Notes: generated by a model from the letters alone, not told the origin. DNA of 64,000 nucleotides from Halomonas ventosae (GCF_004361885.1 NZ_SNWH01000002.1:62001-126000); one strand, 5' to 3'; shown: positions 34,721 through 44,899, counted from the first letter of the stretch. Numbers and translations: made by a program.

Positions 34721-37700
34721 GGCGTACTCCTTGAGTGTTCATGCGCTGCTTTCTTCGCCGCCAGTGTGAGGTGGTAGTCGTTGATCCGGTCGCCCTTGGC
34801 GCCGCCAAGCTGGGGGCCTAGGTGGTACCAGGGGGCGGATTCGACGTCCTTGCCGCGGTCTTTCTTCCAGTGGATGTTGGGCTTGTGGACGAGCACGCCG
34901 GCGCCTTTCTTCTTGACGTCGGGGACGGACAGGAAGGGCCGGATGTTGAGGCGCACGCCGTCGTTGAGGTCCGGGTGCCAGCCGATGGGCTGTTCCTCCA
35001 ATGGCTTCCAGCGCACGAAGATATCGTAGCCGTGATCCTGATCTGGATGACCTTCGCCTTCGAGGATCAGCTCCAGTCTCTTCTGCAGGGCCTCGGCGGC
35101 GGCGAGGCGGGCTTCGGCGCCGTCGATGCCGTCATTGATCTGCTTCTTCTGCTGGGTGATCCAGTCGCCCAGGTAGGTGTAGGTGAGAGTTTCCAGGGCC
35201 TTGTAGTCGAGCTTGTGATAGTTCACCAGCGCCGAGAACCCGTCCTTGAGTCCATCCCAGATATGCCAGATGAAGGGGCGGTTCTGGAACAGCTTGCAGT
35301 GCTGGGCGAAGAACTTGTCGCGCAGCCAGCTCTCCAGGTCCTTGCCGGCGTGGTCGACGCTCTCCAGCAGCTTGCCGCGGGTGGTGGCAGACCACTGATC
35401 GCCATAGGCATCGGCCAGCAGCGCTTCCAGGCGATCCACGGCGCGGCGCTCGCCGCGCACCGCGGGCAGGCAGACGATGCCATCGCGGTCGGCATGGCCG
35501 AGCAGCGCCTCGCAGCGGTTGACCCACTCACGCTGCTCCTCGGCCAGCTCCATCTCCGGGTCCAGCTCAGCCGGCCAGCGGTAGCCCAGCAGCCGGGCCA
35601 CGGCGACCTGCAGCACGGTATCGTCGGTGCGCAGTGGGCCGTGGGCGGTCCATTTGGCCTCCTCGTCCCAGATTACCGAGCCGCAGGGGTGGCCGTGGAA
35701 GATCCACTGAGTGGGGTCGTTGGTGTAGGGCTGCGGCAAGCCGTGGGGGTATTTTTCTGCGGCGATCTTAATCCAATGATCGATGTTAACTGGTACCTTA
35801 ACTAAAGTTTGATTTGTAACTGCAACCTTGCTGTCGAGGAGTTTTATCTCACTTTTAAATTCATCAGATTGTGTATAGCAGTAAATGCTGGCAGTTAAAT
35901 TTTGATTTGTCGGGGAGATAACGGCTGTGCTCTTATCAAACAAGCCGCCATGGTAGATTCCGCATCGCATATCTCCAACAGGAGATATTAATACCCCGCT
36001 CTTATTATGAGCTGCCCCCCCAGCAAGGATGGCCTTTCCTACCTTTGCACGCTCATGGAGTTCACCAGCACCTTGCTGCCAATAAATTACGCTTTCCATC
36101 CCGCACCAGTCGTCGCTACTATTAATGGAGGCCTGCAATAACTCCCATTTTTTTTGTTTTTTACCGAACTCCCAAAAATTTCTAATAAACATGGGGGAGT
36201 CTTTTGTGCCTAAGCCATGTATGCCGTCAGCATAGTTATTTAATATGCTGAGCTGAATGTCGTTGTCGCTTACAATAACTCTAGAGTCAGGGTTGGATAC
36301 CTGCCGGGAATTACTTAATTGCGTGGGTTCGATTTTTGAGATTAGGTTGTCTTTTTTTTTGGCGTCATCCTCGTTGCTGAGATCAAATGCACTTATTTTG
36401 TGATTTGGCTTCGGTTCTGTAGTATCAATAGTTACTAATGCTACCGAAACATTTTCTCCTGATATTGTTTCAAAAGCCCGCGTGCCCAATCTGGCAAATG
36501 TTCTTAGCGTATTTTTGGTGAGGAGGTTCTTTCGAAAATCTGTATACCCTGTAAGTTGAAATAGGTTTTGAGGAACGATGGCGCAGAATGTCCCGCTTTC
36601 GATAAGTCTTAGGGCACGCTCGGTGATAACTGCAGCCAAGTCTTTTCGTGCATCATAGTAATGCTGCTCGATAAATGACATCAGTTCCTCTGACTGCTTG
36701 CCTCTTGTAAGGTAAGGCACATTCGTGATTATCCATTGATATGTGCCTGCAAGTATCGTGGCAGCACGAGATAAGCCATGTGCGATGACAGTTAGCTCAT
36801 TCTTTTCGTTGTCATTGTTGCCTGATAAAGCCTTGGTTGTTAGTGGTCCAACTTCATCCCAGTCAATCTCAAACAGTGTGCCCTTTCTCAGGCTGATTTC
36901 TGGGCTAATTAGGCTGCCTAGCAAAGGGGCGTTCTTGAACTGGTTATAGAGATCCTCCAGAGTGCTCCTGAGAGCCGTGTTGTTGTCAGCGAGGGTAAGC
37001 CATTCATCCTTTCTAGCATTGATCGGCAGGCCGGAGCAGGCCAGGTGCAATTCAGGCAGCTTGCGATAGCCACCGGTATCGGGGTAGCGCCAGGCGGTGA
37101 GAGCCAGAGCAAAGGCGGCGAGCTCCACGCAGCGCTGGTCGATCTCCAAGCCGTGCAGGTTGTCGCGCAGTACCGCATCCACGGCGTCGCGGGCGCTGAG
37201 GCCCTCCAGCTCCATGCGCATGGGCACCAGCATCAGCAGGGCGGCGACCAGGAAATGGCCGCTGCCGCAGCAGGGGTCCAGGGTCTTGAGCTCGGCGAGG
37301 CTTTCTGGCCAGGCGTCGAAGGTGCCGGCGGCGGGGGTCCAGTTTCCGGTCTCCTCCTCCTTGACGAAGCGCAGGTACGCCAGCGGCATGCCGGGCAGGC
37401 TGGCCTTGTCGCGCAGCTCCTGCTCGCTTTCGGCGCTGACCAGGTCGGTTTCCGACAGGCGGCGGGCGGCCCACCAGGCGCCCAGGCTGTTATCCAGCAG
37501 AAAGCTGACCATATAGGGCTCGGTGAAGAGCTGGGTGACAGCGGGCAGCTCGTCGGCGCCGATCTTCACCTCGGAGCGGTTGATGCGCTCCTTGTTGTCG
37601 GTCTGCCAGAACTGGTAGACCCAGCCCAGGCTGTCGCTGGCGCGGAAGACCTCCACCGGCAGACCGGCCAAGAGCTCCTCCAGCTCGCGCTGGTACTCGG

Positions 37701-38172
37701 CGGCCAGGGTGAGCTCGAATACCGGGCTGTCGACGCGGAACACCTGGGGCAGCATGGTGCTGGCCAGCCGCGCGGCCAGAGCCCAGCCGCTGGTTCGCTC
37801 GCCAGTTTCTGCCTCCTCCTCGGCCAGCTCCTCGCACTCCTCCAGGGTGACGGCCACGCCGTCGTACATCAGCAACTCGTTCTCGGCCAGGAAGCGGGCG
37901 AACAGCATGCGGTGCCAGTGCTCGTAGGCGATCTCGCCGATCAGCCGGGTGACCGCCTGGGCGCCCTCCTTGAGCGGGTCGCCGAGGCTGCGGGCGTGGG
38001 CGCGCAGCCGGCGGCGCAGGGCGCGCTGGTCGTCGCTCAGGTAGCTGGGCGGGGCCTCCTCGCCAACGCCGAGCTGCTCCAGGTCAGCCTCGGCAGCCTG
38101 TTCGGCCACCGGGCGGGCCTTACGCACGGTGCGGTCGAGCCGGTTGCGAAGTGTCTTGTCGAGTGGCTGCAT
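34717..38172 (-). CDS. pglX: PglX, BREX adenine-specific DNA methyltransferase
   Basis: The 1151-residue protein methylates adenine in a host recognition sequence and marks self DNA. It has motif I LDPCCGSGHFLVAALLML (near residue 298), the catalytic motif IV as NVPYLTRG (near 484, an NPPY variant) and a long target-recognition region. The part coding for about residues 400-800 (35,770-36,960) is visibly AT-rich compared with both ends. The ATG at 38172 begins MQPLDKTLRNRLDRTV; the frame is open 32 codons further but overlaps a palindrome. The stop overlaps the AIPR start (ATGA). Confidence 0.93.
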   Translation of the reverse strand: MQPLDKTLRNRLDRTVRKARPVAEQAAEADLEQLGVGEEAPPSYLSDDQRALRRRLRAHARSLGDPLKEGAQAVTRLIGEIAYEHWHRMLFARFLAENELLMYDGVAVTLEECEELAEEEAETGERTSGWALAARLASTMLPQVFRVDSPVFELTLAAEYQRELEELLAGLPVEVFRASDSLGWVYQFWQTDNKERINRSEVKIGADELPAVTQLFTEPYMVSFLLDNSLGAWWAARRLSETDLVSAESEQELRDKASLPGMPLAYLRFVKEEETGNWTPAAGTFDAWPESLAELKTLDPCCGSGHFLVAALLMLVPMRMELEGLSARDAVDAVLRDNLHGLEIDQRCVELAAFALALTAWRYPDTGGYRKLPELHLACSGLPINARKDEWLTLADNNTALRSTLEDLYNQFKNAPLLGSLISPEISLRKGTLFEIDWDEVGPLTTKALSGNNDNEKNELTVIAHGLSRAATILAGTYQWIITNVPYLTRGKQSEELMSFIEQHYYDARKDLAAVITERALRLIESGTFCAIVPQNLFQLTGYTDFRKNLLTKNTLRTFARLGTRAFETISGENVSVALVTIDTTEPKPNHKISAFDLSNEDDAKKKDNLISKIEPTQLSNSRQVSNPDSRVIVSDNDIQLSILNNYADGIHGLGTKDSPMFIRNFWEFGKKQKKWELLQASINSSDDWCGMESVIYWQQGAGELHERAKVGKAILAGGAAHNKSGVLISPVGDMRCGIYHGGLFDKSTAVISPTNQNLTASIYCYTQSDEFKSEIKLLDSKVAVTNQTLVKVPVNIDHWIKIAAEKYPHGLPQPYTNDPTQWIFHGHPCGSVIWDEEAKWTAHGPLRTDDTVLQVAVARLLGYRWPAELDPEMELAEEQREWVNRCEALLGHADRDGIVCLPAVRGERRAVDRLEALLADAYGDQWSATTRGKLLESVDHAGKDLESWLRDKFFAQHCKLFQNRPFIWHIWDGLKDGFSALVNYHKLDYKALETLTYTYLGDWITQQKKQINDGIDGAEARLAAAEALQKRLELILEGEGHPDQDHGYDIFVRWKPLEEQPIGWHPDLNDGVRLNIRPFLSVPDVKKKGAGVLVHKPNIHWKKDRGKDVESAPWYHLGPQLGGAKGDRINDYHLTLAAKKAAHEHSRSTP
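35770..36960 (-). other. AT-rich core of pglX (motif IV and target-recognition region)
   Basis: Over these 1.2 kb the sequence changes to runs such as TTTTTTTTGG and AATTTCTAATAAAC, unlike the GC-rich codons on both sides. The frame continues across both borders. This points to replacement of the specificity module by recombination. Confidence 0.65.
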
Positions 38173-38318
38173 GGTGATGCGTCTTCTCTGTCCCTTGGCG
38201 GCGAGTGTGTGCCGTGCTGTGTTGTGTTGTTTTGCCTGGAATTGCACGCTGGTGCAATTCGCGTGCAATTTTTTGAATTATTGGCCCAGTAATGGCGCAT
38301 GGGCCATTACTTGAGCCA
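38173..38318 (-). promoter_or_regulatory. Gap upstream of pglX with GTGCAATT palindrome
   Basis: The only large gap within the BREX operon holds a perfect 9-bp inverted repeat GAATTGCAC-GCTG-GTGCAATTC (38239-38260) followed by a further GTGCAATT (38263-38270). This looks like an operator or a regulatory RNA hairpin, so pglX-AIPR-pglZ-brxL may be controlled separately from brxABC. Confidence 0.5.
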
Positions 38319-40037
38319 TTAAGATGTTGGAGGTTTCCAGTGGTAACGAGACCCTGCACCGCGCCCCTTTTGCTCGACCTGTCGGGTTTCGTTTGCCAGC
38401 TCCTGCATGAGTTGCCCGACCTGGTTGCGGGTATAGCGCGTCATGTGGCGGATCTCAGCGTTTCTTAGCCCTTCTTCTCCTCGCTGGGCTCTATCCTTGA
38501 GTACGCTAAAGACTCGCGTCTTGGCGGCTTCCCAGTCGATGCGCCGGCGCTTGTCGGCGTTGCCATCTGACGTCAGGCGTGCATACAGGGCAGGCTGAAG
38601 GCTCCAGTAGGCCCCACGGCCGCTACCGCCGTGCTCCACGTAGTCGTGTTGCTCCATCTCTGCGAGCAGCTCGCGTGTCTCCGACTCGCTACGCTGGCAG
38701 AGGCTCGCCGCCGTGGCGGTGTCCACCTCCGGGTGCTGGAGGAAATGCTGCAATAGCAGCAGCTGATCGACCCCGAGGCTGTGGCCCCGCTCGCTCTCTT
38801 CGGCCACGAACTGCCGAAACGCGGCATTGAGCTCGCGCTTGTGGAAGATCACCGCGACCGAGTCGCCGATCTCACGAATCACCGGTGGTGCCTTGCCCTC
38901 CATCAGCATGGCCGAGAACATGCGGCTGACCCCTAGGTTGGTGCGATTGACCAGGCGCAGCTTGACCAGCGCGTCTACCAGCAGCGGATTACGCGCGGCT
39001 GGCTGGTGGTGAAGGATATTGCGTTCGCTGATGCCGGCGATGAAGCCGCCGTTGTTGCTGATCTCCAGCCGATTCGGGTAGAGCTTGGCCATCACGGGAC
39101 CGGCAATGCGCAGGTCAGCATGGCAAAAGGCGTTCATCAGCGCCTCGCGCACCGCCTCCTCGGGCCAAGTGTGGTACTCGAAGTGAAACATCCCCTGCTT
39201 GACGGTGGTGATGGGGTTGAAGGGAACCAGCAGTTCTTCGATGCGTTGAACGGATAGAGGCAGGGCGGATACGCGGTCGTCGCGCACGCCATATTCGGTA
39301 TCCGACTGCATTTGCAGGAAGGTCCACTGGTGGCCGGGCACATGCTCACGCAGCGCTGCTTCGGTGCCGGCCAAGAGGATTGCCGCGCGGGTCAGCTTAC
39401 CCTTGCGGATCAGGCCCAGGGTGTCGAGTAGCTCTCTGTCGGAGCGTCGAAGGAGCTCATCGGGTGCTCTTTCCCGCTGAGCCAAATTGCGCAGGGCTTC
39501 CATCGCCACGGGAGAAAGCATGGCATCGTCGACGGGGCAGACCGCTTCGGCGGTATAGTCGGTCTCACCGGTCTCGACGCCGATCTTGCGACGCAGGGTG
39601 CCGGTGAGCGGCTGGCAATCTTTGCCGATGCGCACGGTGCCACCGCCTTTGGTGTCGGTGTGGGGCGGCATGCCCGGATGCACCTGCATGATCAGCACCC
39701 GGCCGGTGCCCTCCGGCACGTGGAGCTCCTCGAATACCGGGGTGATGTGCGGGTCGGTCTGGTCGTAGACCGCCTTCTTCAGCAGGTTGATGTCAATTTC
39801 CAGCGGTACGCCCACCACGGCGTTCTCGCGGCCGTAGACGCGATCCGCCACCCCGAACACCACGGTACCGCCATCGCCATTGGCCATGCATATGGCCATG
39901 TGGACGACCTTTTGCATCGTCTTGTCACGGCTCTTGGTATCCCACTGCTTGAAGTCCAGGTCCTGGTCTTCCAGTTCGTCGGCGGTGCTGTATTCCAGCT
40001 CATCCAGCAGCGCCTCGACTTCACGGCGTGATCTCAT
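38319..40037 (-). CDS. Schlafen/AlbA-type ATP-binding protein in BREX operon
   Basis: The 572-residue protein has an N-terminal AlbA_2/Schlafen-type domain (EDQDLDFKQWD, VVHMAICMANGDGGTVVFGV), a GHKL/HATPase_c_4 region (EEAVREALMNAFCHADLRIAG, NRLEISNNGGF) and C-terminal winged-helix segments. Such proteins occur as accessory genes in defence islands; nuclease or RNA-binding roles are discussed for the fold, but this one's function is unknown. It starts nine bases after brxC, so it is co-expressed with the BREX core, and precedes the 146-bp gap before pglX. Confidence 0.8.
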   Translation of the reverse strand: MRSRREVEALLDELEYSTADELEDQDLDFKQWDTKSRDKTMQKVVHMAICMANGDGGTVVFGVADRVYGRENAVVGVPLEIDINLLKKAVYDQTDPHITPVFEELHVPEGTGRVLIMQVHPGMPPHTDTKGGGTVRIGKDCQPLTGTLRRKIGVETGETDYTAEAVCPVDDAMLSPVAMEALRNLAQRERAPDELLRRSDRELLDTLGLIRKGKLTRAAILLAGTEAALREHVPGHQWTFLQMQSDTEYGVRDDRVSALPLSVQRIEELLVPFNPITTVKQGMFHFEYHTWPEEAVREALMNAFCHADLRIAGPVMAKLYPNRLEISNNGGFIAGISERNILHHQPAARNPLLVDALVKLRLVNRTNLGVSRMFSAMLMEGKAPPVIREIGDSVAVIFHKRELNAAFRQFVAEESERGHSLGVDQLLLLQHFLQHPEVDTATAASLCQRSESETRELLAEMEQHDYVEHGGSGRGAYWSLQPALYARLTSDGNADKRRRIDWEAAKTRVFSVLKDRAQRGEEGLRNAEIRHMTRYTRNQVGQLMQELANETRQVEQKGRGAGSRYHWKPPTS

Positions 40038-40046
40038 GGCGATTTC

Positions 40047-43000
40047 CTACTGGGTGATTACGGGCCCCTGCTGCAGCGCCTCGCGCAGCTCGCGGCGCAC
40101 GTCCTCCAGCCAGGCGTCGATATCGGCCTCGGTCTTGAGGGTACGATGCGGCAGGCTAACAAACTGGATGCCAGGCTCCATGGCCTCGGCGGCGGCTACC
40201 AAGACGTCGTCGAAGCGGCTGGAAAGCGCGGCGATGCGGTCGGCCAGGGCGTCTGGGCGTACATGGTTCAGGGTCTCCAGCACCTCGTCTGTCGCGCCGA
40301 GCGAAATCACCGGCGCATCGGCGGCGGTCAATCGCTTGGCCCCGAGCAGGTCGTGGCGCTCTTCCGGCGAGAGCTGCTGCCAGTTGTCGTCGGTCTCCAG
40401 GCGCTGCATTCCGGCCTGGTGTTCTTGTGCATAGCGCTCCTGAAGCGTATTGAAGGTGTCGCGGAACTGCTGGGTGAGATTGGCCAGCAGGGGCTGGACG
40501 GGGTCGGGGTCATCCAGCAGCGAGCGGTGCTCGCGAATCTGGCTGACCTGGGCCAGCAGCGGCTCGGCGTCGGGCAGGCTTTTGGCGTGGTCGGCCAGTT
40601 GCTTGAGGGTTCCCCAGGCGGGGCGGCGCTGGGCGATCTTGTCGGTGATGGCCTGCCACTCGTCAATGGCGGTCAGCAACTCTGCCTGATTGGTGACGAT
40701 GGCCTTGAGCTGGTCGTTGCCGCTGCTGGTGCGCACGGCTTCCAGGGCATCCAGGTGGGGAGCCTCCGGGGCTGGCGGTTCGCCACCCGCCTGTTCCGCC
40801 AGGGTTCGGAGCTTGTCGGCGAATTCGGGGGCCTTGGCGGACTCCTCGCCGGACTTGGCCTGAACGCCCAGCTTCTGCATCACCTTGCGGATATTGATGC
40901 GCTCCCCCGCGGAGATGGTGGTGGCCTCGACGCGGAACTCGGTCTTGCCGATGGCGCGGCGGTCGAGCTCCTGGGGGGCGGTGCCGTCGGTGGTGCGGAT
41001 CTGGCCGGCGACCAGCAGTACCTGCAGGGCGCCATCGATGGCGTCCTGGGGCCAGCCGTAATCGCCATGCTCGAAGTGGTCGCGGATCTCGCTGCCCTTC
41101 TTGCCGTTGCCCAGGTAGCTCTGGATCGCCTTGCAGACAGCGTGGCTCTGCGGATCACCGTCGTAGCCAACGGCCTTGATGGCATCGGGAGCACCCTGCT
41201 TGGCCTTGGCGTAGACCTTGTCCCAGCCGGCATGATCGGCCAGGTGGAACTTGGGGTGCAGGCGAGCCAGGGCATTCTCGGCGCCTTCCTGAATGGCCTC
41301 GCGCAGGGTGGCACCGACGATCTCGTTACCGCCGCCCTGGAACACCTGGGCGCCGTTGAAGGCCTCGTCGAGAAGCTCGCGAATGCGCCGCTGGGCGGCG
41401 TCGCGGGTGGTCTGCATGGCGGCTCGCGCCTCCTCCCCTTCGGGAGTGCCGGGGGTGCCGCGGGTCTCCAGGGTAGCGCTGGCGGCCTTGAACTCGATCA
41501 GCTGGTTGCGTAGCTCATCGGCGGAGCGCTTGGGAATGAACACGAACAGGGTGGGGGACTCCGACCCCGCCTGGCGCGCATCGGCGCGCACCTGGCTGAT
41601 GTCGTCCGACCAGCCATTACGCACCCAGACATAGAGCCTCTCGGCGGCATCGCGGGGCAGCGTCATGTCGAAGACCGGCGAGAGCGGGCGCGGGACCTTG
41701 GACTCGCCGTGATTCACCGTGAGGTTGCCGACCTGCTTGGCGAAGTGCTGGCGGATCAGATCGTCGCGCTCGGTCTCGATCTGGTGCGTGGCGTTGCCCA
41801 GAATACTCTTGTGGGAGAGGAAGGCGTCGTTCCAGGCTGCGCTCTCCTCGGTCTGGATGCGGTACTCGTCACCCACCTTGATGATGAACTCGCACGCGTC
41901 GAGAAGGCCTGGCAGGCGGCTGCGCAGCGAGCTGCTGCCGGCCTTGAGGTCATCGACCAGCAGGTCGGCGATATTGGCCAGGGTGGGGTGCAGGCCCAGC
42001 TCGGTGTTGGTGCTGGCTACCTTGTTGATCAGGAATACCACGGCGCAGGCGCGGGCCATCAGCCGCTCATCGTCGCTGCCGCTGCGCCACTGCTGGGTAG
42101 CGTCGTGGAGCTTGCGCGGCAGCATGCGGAACTGCAGCAGCTTGTCGGTGGCGTCGAAGTAGAGGTAGTCGCCGGGGATGATGTTGCCCAGCGGCGCGTC
42201 CAGATTGGTCTGAATCGCCTTGTGGATCATGCTGAGCTGGTTGCGCAGCTGGCTGTCGGTACCGGTCTGGTCAAGCACGCGCAGGGCGGCATCCCAGAAG
42301 CGGCGGCGCACCGGCAGGATGGGGTAGTCCTGGGCGAAGTGGCGGGTGTCCTCCTGGCGGTGGGCGATGGAGGTCTCGGCCAGGTGGCGGGAGATCTCGC
42401 CGAGGTTGCTTTCCATCACCTCGGTGACGGGCGCCTTGGCCTCTGGCTTCTTGGCCAGCACCACCTGGCGGATGACGGCATCGACGTCGGCATCGGAGAG
42501 CTCGATGCGGGTGGTGAAGCGGCCCTGCAGGCGCGCCAGATTGCTGGTGCCCGTAATGGCGGTCTGGCCGGTACCGATGAACATCAGCCGGCTGCCGATC
42601 TCCTTGCAGCAGGCTTCCACGGCTTCCTGGACGTCGATGGAGCGCTGGCCATCGGTGCCGATGTACTGCTGCACCTCGTCCAGCACCACCAGGGTCAGCG
42701 GCATCTTGCCGTCATGGCTCAGCGCCTGGCGGATGGCCTTGAGCATCTCGTCGCTGCTGATGTCGTTGACGTGGGGGTAGAGGTGGCTAAGGGTCTCGGC
42801 GCAGGATTCGACACTGCTGAAGATCTTCGGCTTGGCCTGGACCAGGGCCTCGTGCAGCGACTCGGCGACATAGAAGTTGTCGAGCTCCTCCTGCCAGTCG
42901 TCGCCGCGGCTTATGAGGTCGTCACGTACCTGGTCGAGGATGCCCTCGTCGCGCAGCCACATCACGAAGCGGGCTACTGGATAGTGTTGGGGCAGACCGG

Positions 43001-43481
43001 CGGCGCGGAAGATCACCGAGAGCAGCGCCAGGCGCACGCTCTTGTCGCGGGAGCTCGCCCCCAGGGTGCCGGAGGCGGCGAACAGGCCGCCGTGGCGTTT
43101 GCCCTGAGTGGAGAGCTCCTTGAACAGGTCCTGGATCTCCTGGGGCAGGTGGGCGAGGCCGCGTGCGGTGGCGCCGTCGTCGAGACTGACGTCTTCCCAC
43201 AGGTTGCGCAGCATCTTGGCCATGTGTGACTTGCCCGAGCCGAAGAAGCCGCTGATCCATACGCCGGGCTGCTGGGAGGCACCGCTGCCGAGGTTGCGCA
43301 GGTAGGTGTCCAGGATGTCCTGCATGCCCCTGGCGTACTGGCCGTCGCAGACGAAGGTCTCCAGCTCGTAGCGCAGCACCTTCTGGCCTCGGCTGCTGGT
43401 GTCGTCGTTGACGTAGGCAACACCTTGGTTTTCCAGGCGTTGCTCGGCTGGGTCCTTGGCGTAGATATCGCGGTTGCGCAT
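40047..43481 (-). CDS. brxC: BrxC, BREX P-loop ATPase
   Basis: BrxC is the large ATPase of BREX type 1, needed for methylation and defence. The 1144-residue protein starts with MRNRDIYAKDPAEQRL, has Walker A SGFFGSGKSHMAKM (77-90), and Walker B LTLVVLDEVQQYIG, and a long C-terminal helical part. It is separated from brxB by 55 bp. Confidence 0.95.
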   Translation of the reverse strand: MRNRDIYAKDPAEQRLENQGVAYVNDDTSSRGQKVLRYELETFVCDGQYARGMQDILDTYLRNLGSGASQQPGVWISGFFGSGKSHMAKMLRNLWEDVSLDDGATARGLAHLPQEIQDLFKELSTQGKRHGGLFAASGTLGASSRDKSVRLALLSVIFRAAGLPQHYPVARFVMWLRDEGILDQVRDDLISRGDDWQEELDNFYVAESLHEALVQAKPKIFSSVESCAETLSHLYPHVNDISSDEMLKAIRQALSHDGKMPLTLVVLDEVQQYIGTDGQRSIDVQEAVEACCKEIGSRLMFIGTGQTAITGTSNLARLQGRFTTRIELSDADVDAVIRQVVLAKKPEAKAPVTEVMESNLGEISRHLAETSIAHRQEDTRHFAQDYPILPVRRRFWDAALRVLDQTGTDSQLRNQLSMIHKAIQTNLDAPLGNIIPGDYLYFDATDKLLQFRMLPRKLHDATQQWRSGSDDERLMARACAVVFLINKVASTNTELGLHPTLANIADLLVDDLKAGSSSLRSRLPGLLDACEFIIKVGDEYRIQTEESAAWNDAFLSHKSILGNATHQIETERDDLIRQHFAKQVGNLTVNHGESKVPRPLSPVFDMTLPRDAAERLYVWVRNGWSDDISQVRADARQAGSESPTLFVFIPKRSADELRNQLIEFKAASATLETRGTPGTPEGEEARAAMQTTRDAAQRRIRELLDEAFNGAQVFQGGGNEIVGATLREAIQEGAENALARLHPKFHLADHAGWDKVYAKAKQGAPDAIKAVGYDGDPQSHAVCKAIQSYLGNGKKGSEIRDHFEHGDYGWPQDAIDGALQVLLVAGQIRTTDGTAPQELDRRAIGKTEFRVEATTISAGERINIRKVMQKLGVQAKSGEESAKAPEFADKLRTLAEQAGGEPPAPEAPHLDALEAVRTSSGNDQLKAIVTNQAELLTAIDEWQAITDKIAQRRPAWGTLKQLADHAKSLPDAEPLLAQVSQIREHRSLLDDPDPVQPLLANLTQQFRDTFNTLQERYAQEHQAGMQRLETDDNWQQLSPEERHDLLGAKRLTAADAPVISLGATDEVLETLNHVRPDALADRIAALSSRFDDVLVAAAEAMEPGIQFVSLPHRTLKTEADIDAWLEDVRRELREALQQGPVITQ

Positions 43482-43536
43482 GCGTCCTTTCCCGTGCGGC
43501 TTCGATCTTTATCGTGAAATGAGTGATAGCGCCGGC

Positions 43537-44088
43537 TTAGCGAGCCCCGTCGGCGGTGATGGGCGTGGCCAGGTAGTTCCAGCCGTCGTAGCCGTCCAGC
43601 AGCCGATAGTTGTTATTCTCGAAGCTGCCCGGGAACAGCACCGCTAACCTACCCGGCACATGGGGCGCGAGGCGGTCTACGACCTCCTTGACCTTCAGCA
43701 GGCCGAACAGGCTGCCGACGCCGTAGAGCGTTACCACATGGTTGCTGCTTGCTTCTTTTGCGTTCAGCTCTGCCTTGAAGCGTGCTTCCAGCCAGTCCAG
43801 GTAGCGATGTATCACAGTAGCCAGCTTGGCCGGCGACCTGAAGTACCCCTTCGCATATTTCTGCTCGGCCATCCACAGGGCGAAGGTGTCGGTCAGGTCG
43901 AAGGCCATCCACTCGTGGCCGTTCTGACGGGTGATCAGCTCGAACTCGCCCAGGTTGGCACGCAGGCGCAGTTCTTCCGTTTCCGGGTAGATGCAAAAGA
44001 CCACCCGTTGGGCGGCCGCGGCATCGTCGCGCCATGGGAGGGCGATGAAGCGGCCGTAGGAGTCGATCAGGCGCTTAACCTTGCTCAT
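43537..44088 (-). CDS. brxB: BrxB
   Basis: The 183-residue BrxB (DUF1788 family) is a core BREX component of unknown biochemistry. The motifs ALPWRDDAAAAQRVVFCIY, GVGSLFGLLKVKEVVD and LAVLFPGSFENNNYRLLDGYDGWNYLA are typical. Its ATG at 44088 overlaps the brxA end by 14 bases, so expression is coupled. Confidence 0.92.
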   Translation of the reverse strand: MSKVKRLIDSYGRFIALPWRDDAAAAQRVVFCIYPETEELRLRANLGEFELITRQNGHEWMAFDLTDTFALWMAEQKYAKGYFRSPAKLATVIHRYLDWLEARFKAELNAKEASSNHVVTLYGVGSLFGLLKVKEVVDRLAPHVPGRLAVLFPGSFENNNYRLLDGYDGWNYLATPITADGAR

Positions 44089-44899
44089 GGAAGATCTCCT
44101 GCTGGGCGGCAGTCGCGGGTTCAGAGGGGTTCAAGGCCTGGGTGACCACCTGGGCCAGGGCCGGGAAGTCGATATCGATCACGTTGTCGACCCGGCGCAG
44201 AACCATCCAGCCCTTGGCTGAGGCCTGTGCCGCCAGTTCCAACAGACGTTCCTGGTTGGCGTCCAGCAGCTTGCACCAGGGGCTCTGCAGCAGCAGCTCA
44301 CCTCGACCGCCCTGCAGCCAGGCAAGGTAGAGGGCGTAGGCGACGGCGCCTGTCGCAGGTTCCAGATGAACACGCACCTTCTTGACGGGGCCAAGTAAGT
44401 AGCCCACCTGGACCAGGCTGCTGTTGACACGCTGAGCGATGGACTCCCGAGTGACATCACTGAAGCGCCCCGGCCAACGCTGCTCGATGGCCGACTCGAC
44501 CGATTCACGGGTGATCGAGGTACCGAGCGGCTTGGCGAGAATGGCCGGGGCCAGGTCTCTGAGCAGAGAGTCTCGGGCAGCCGCTGCCAGCAGGGCGAGC
44601 TGGGGGCGTGCATCTTCATCCCGTGACCAGAAATAGCGCAGGCCGGCGTGGATCGGGTTGGCGGGGTCGAGGCCATAGAGATCGGCCAGGTGGCTGGCCG
44701 TCAGCTGGCGACTGCGACCGGAGCGCTTGGCCAGACAGTTGGCATCGCGGATGGCGGCCAGGTATGCATCCTTGCCAGCTGCTTCGGGGACATGGTCGAA
44801 CAGGGTGCTTAGCTCGCTGAGCATGATGGTGCGAGCGGTATGGGTGCTGCCCTGCTGGGTCATGAACCCCAGCCGCTTGAGGGTGGCCTGATCACGCAT
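44075..44899 (-). CDS. brxA: BrxA
   Basis: The 274-residue BrxA (DUF1819 family) is a helical protein and the first core BREX gene. It has TARTIMLSELSTLFDHV at the N-terminus and SVESAIEQRWPGRFSDVTRESIAQRVNSS in the middle, which resembles winged-helix DNA-binding. The start at 44899 (MRDQATLKRLGF) overlaps the end of the HTH gene by 8 bases; a start 45 bases earlier would overlap more deeply. Confidence 0.85.
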   Translation of the reverse strand: MRDQATLKRLGFMTQQGSTHTARTIMLSELSTLFDHVPEAAGKDAYLAAIRDANCLAKRSGRSRQLTASHLADLYGLDPANPIHAGLRYFWSRDEDARPQLALLAAAARDSLLRDLAPAILAKPLGTSITRESVESAIEQRWPGRFSDVTRESIAQRVNSSLVQVGYLLGPVKKVRVHLEPATGAVAYALYLAWLQGGRGELLLQSPWCKLLDANQERLLELAAQASAKGWMVLRRVDNVIDIDFPALAQVVTQALNPSEPATAAQQEIFHEQG

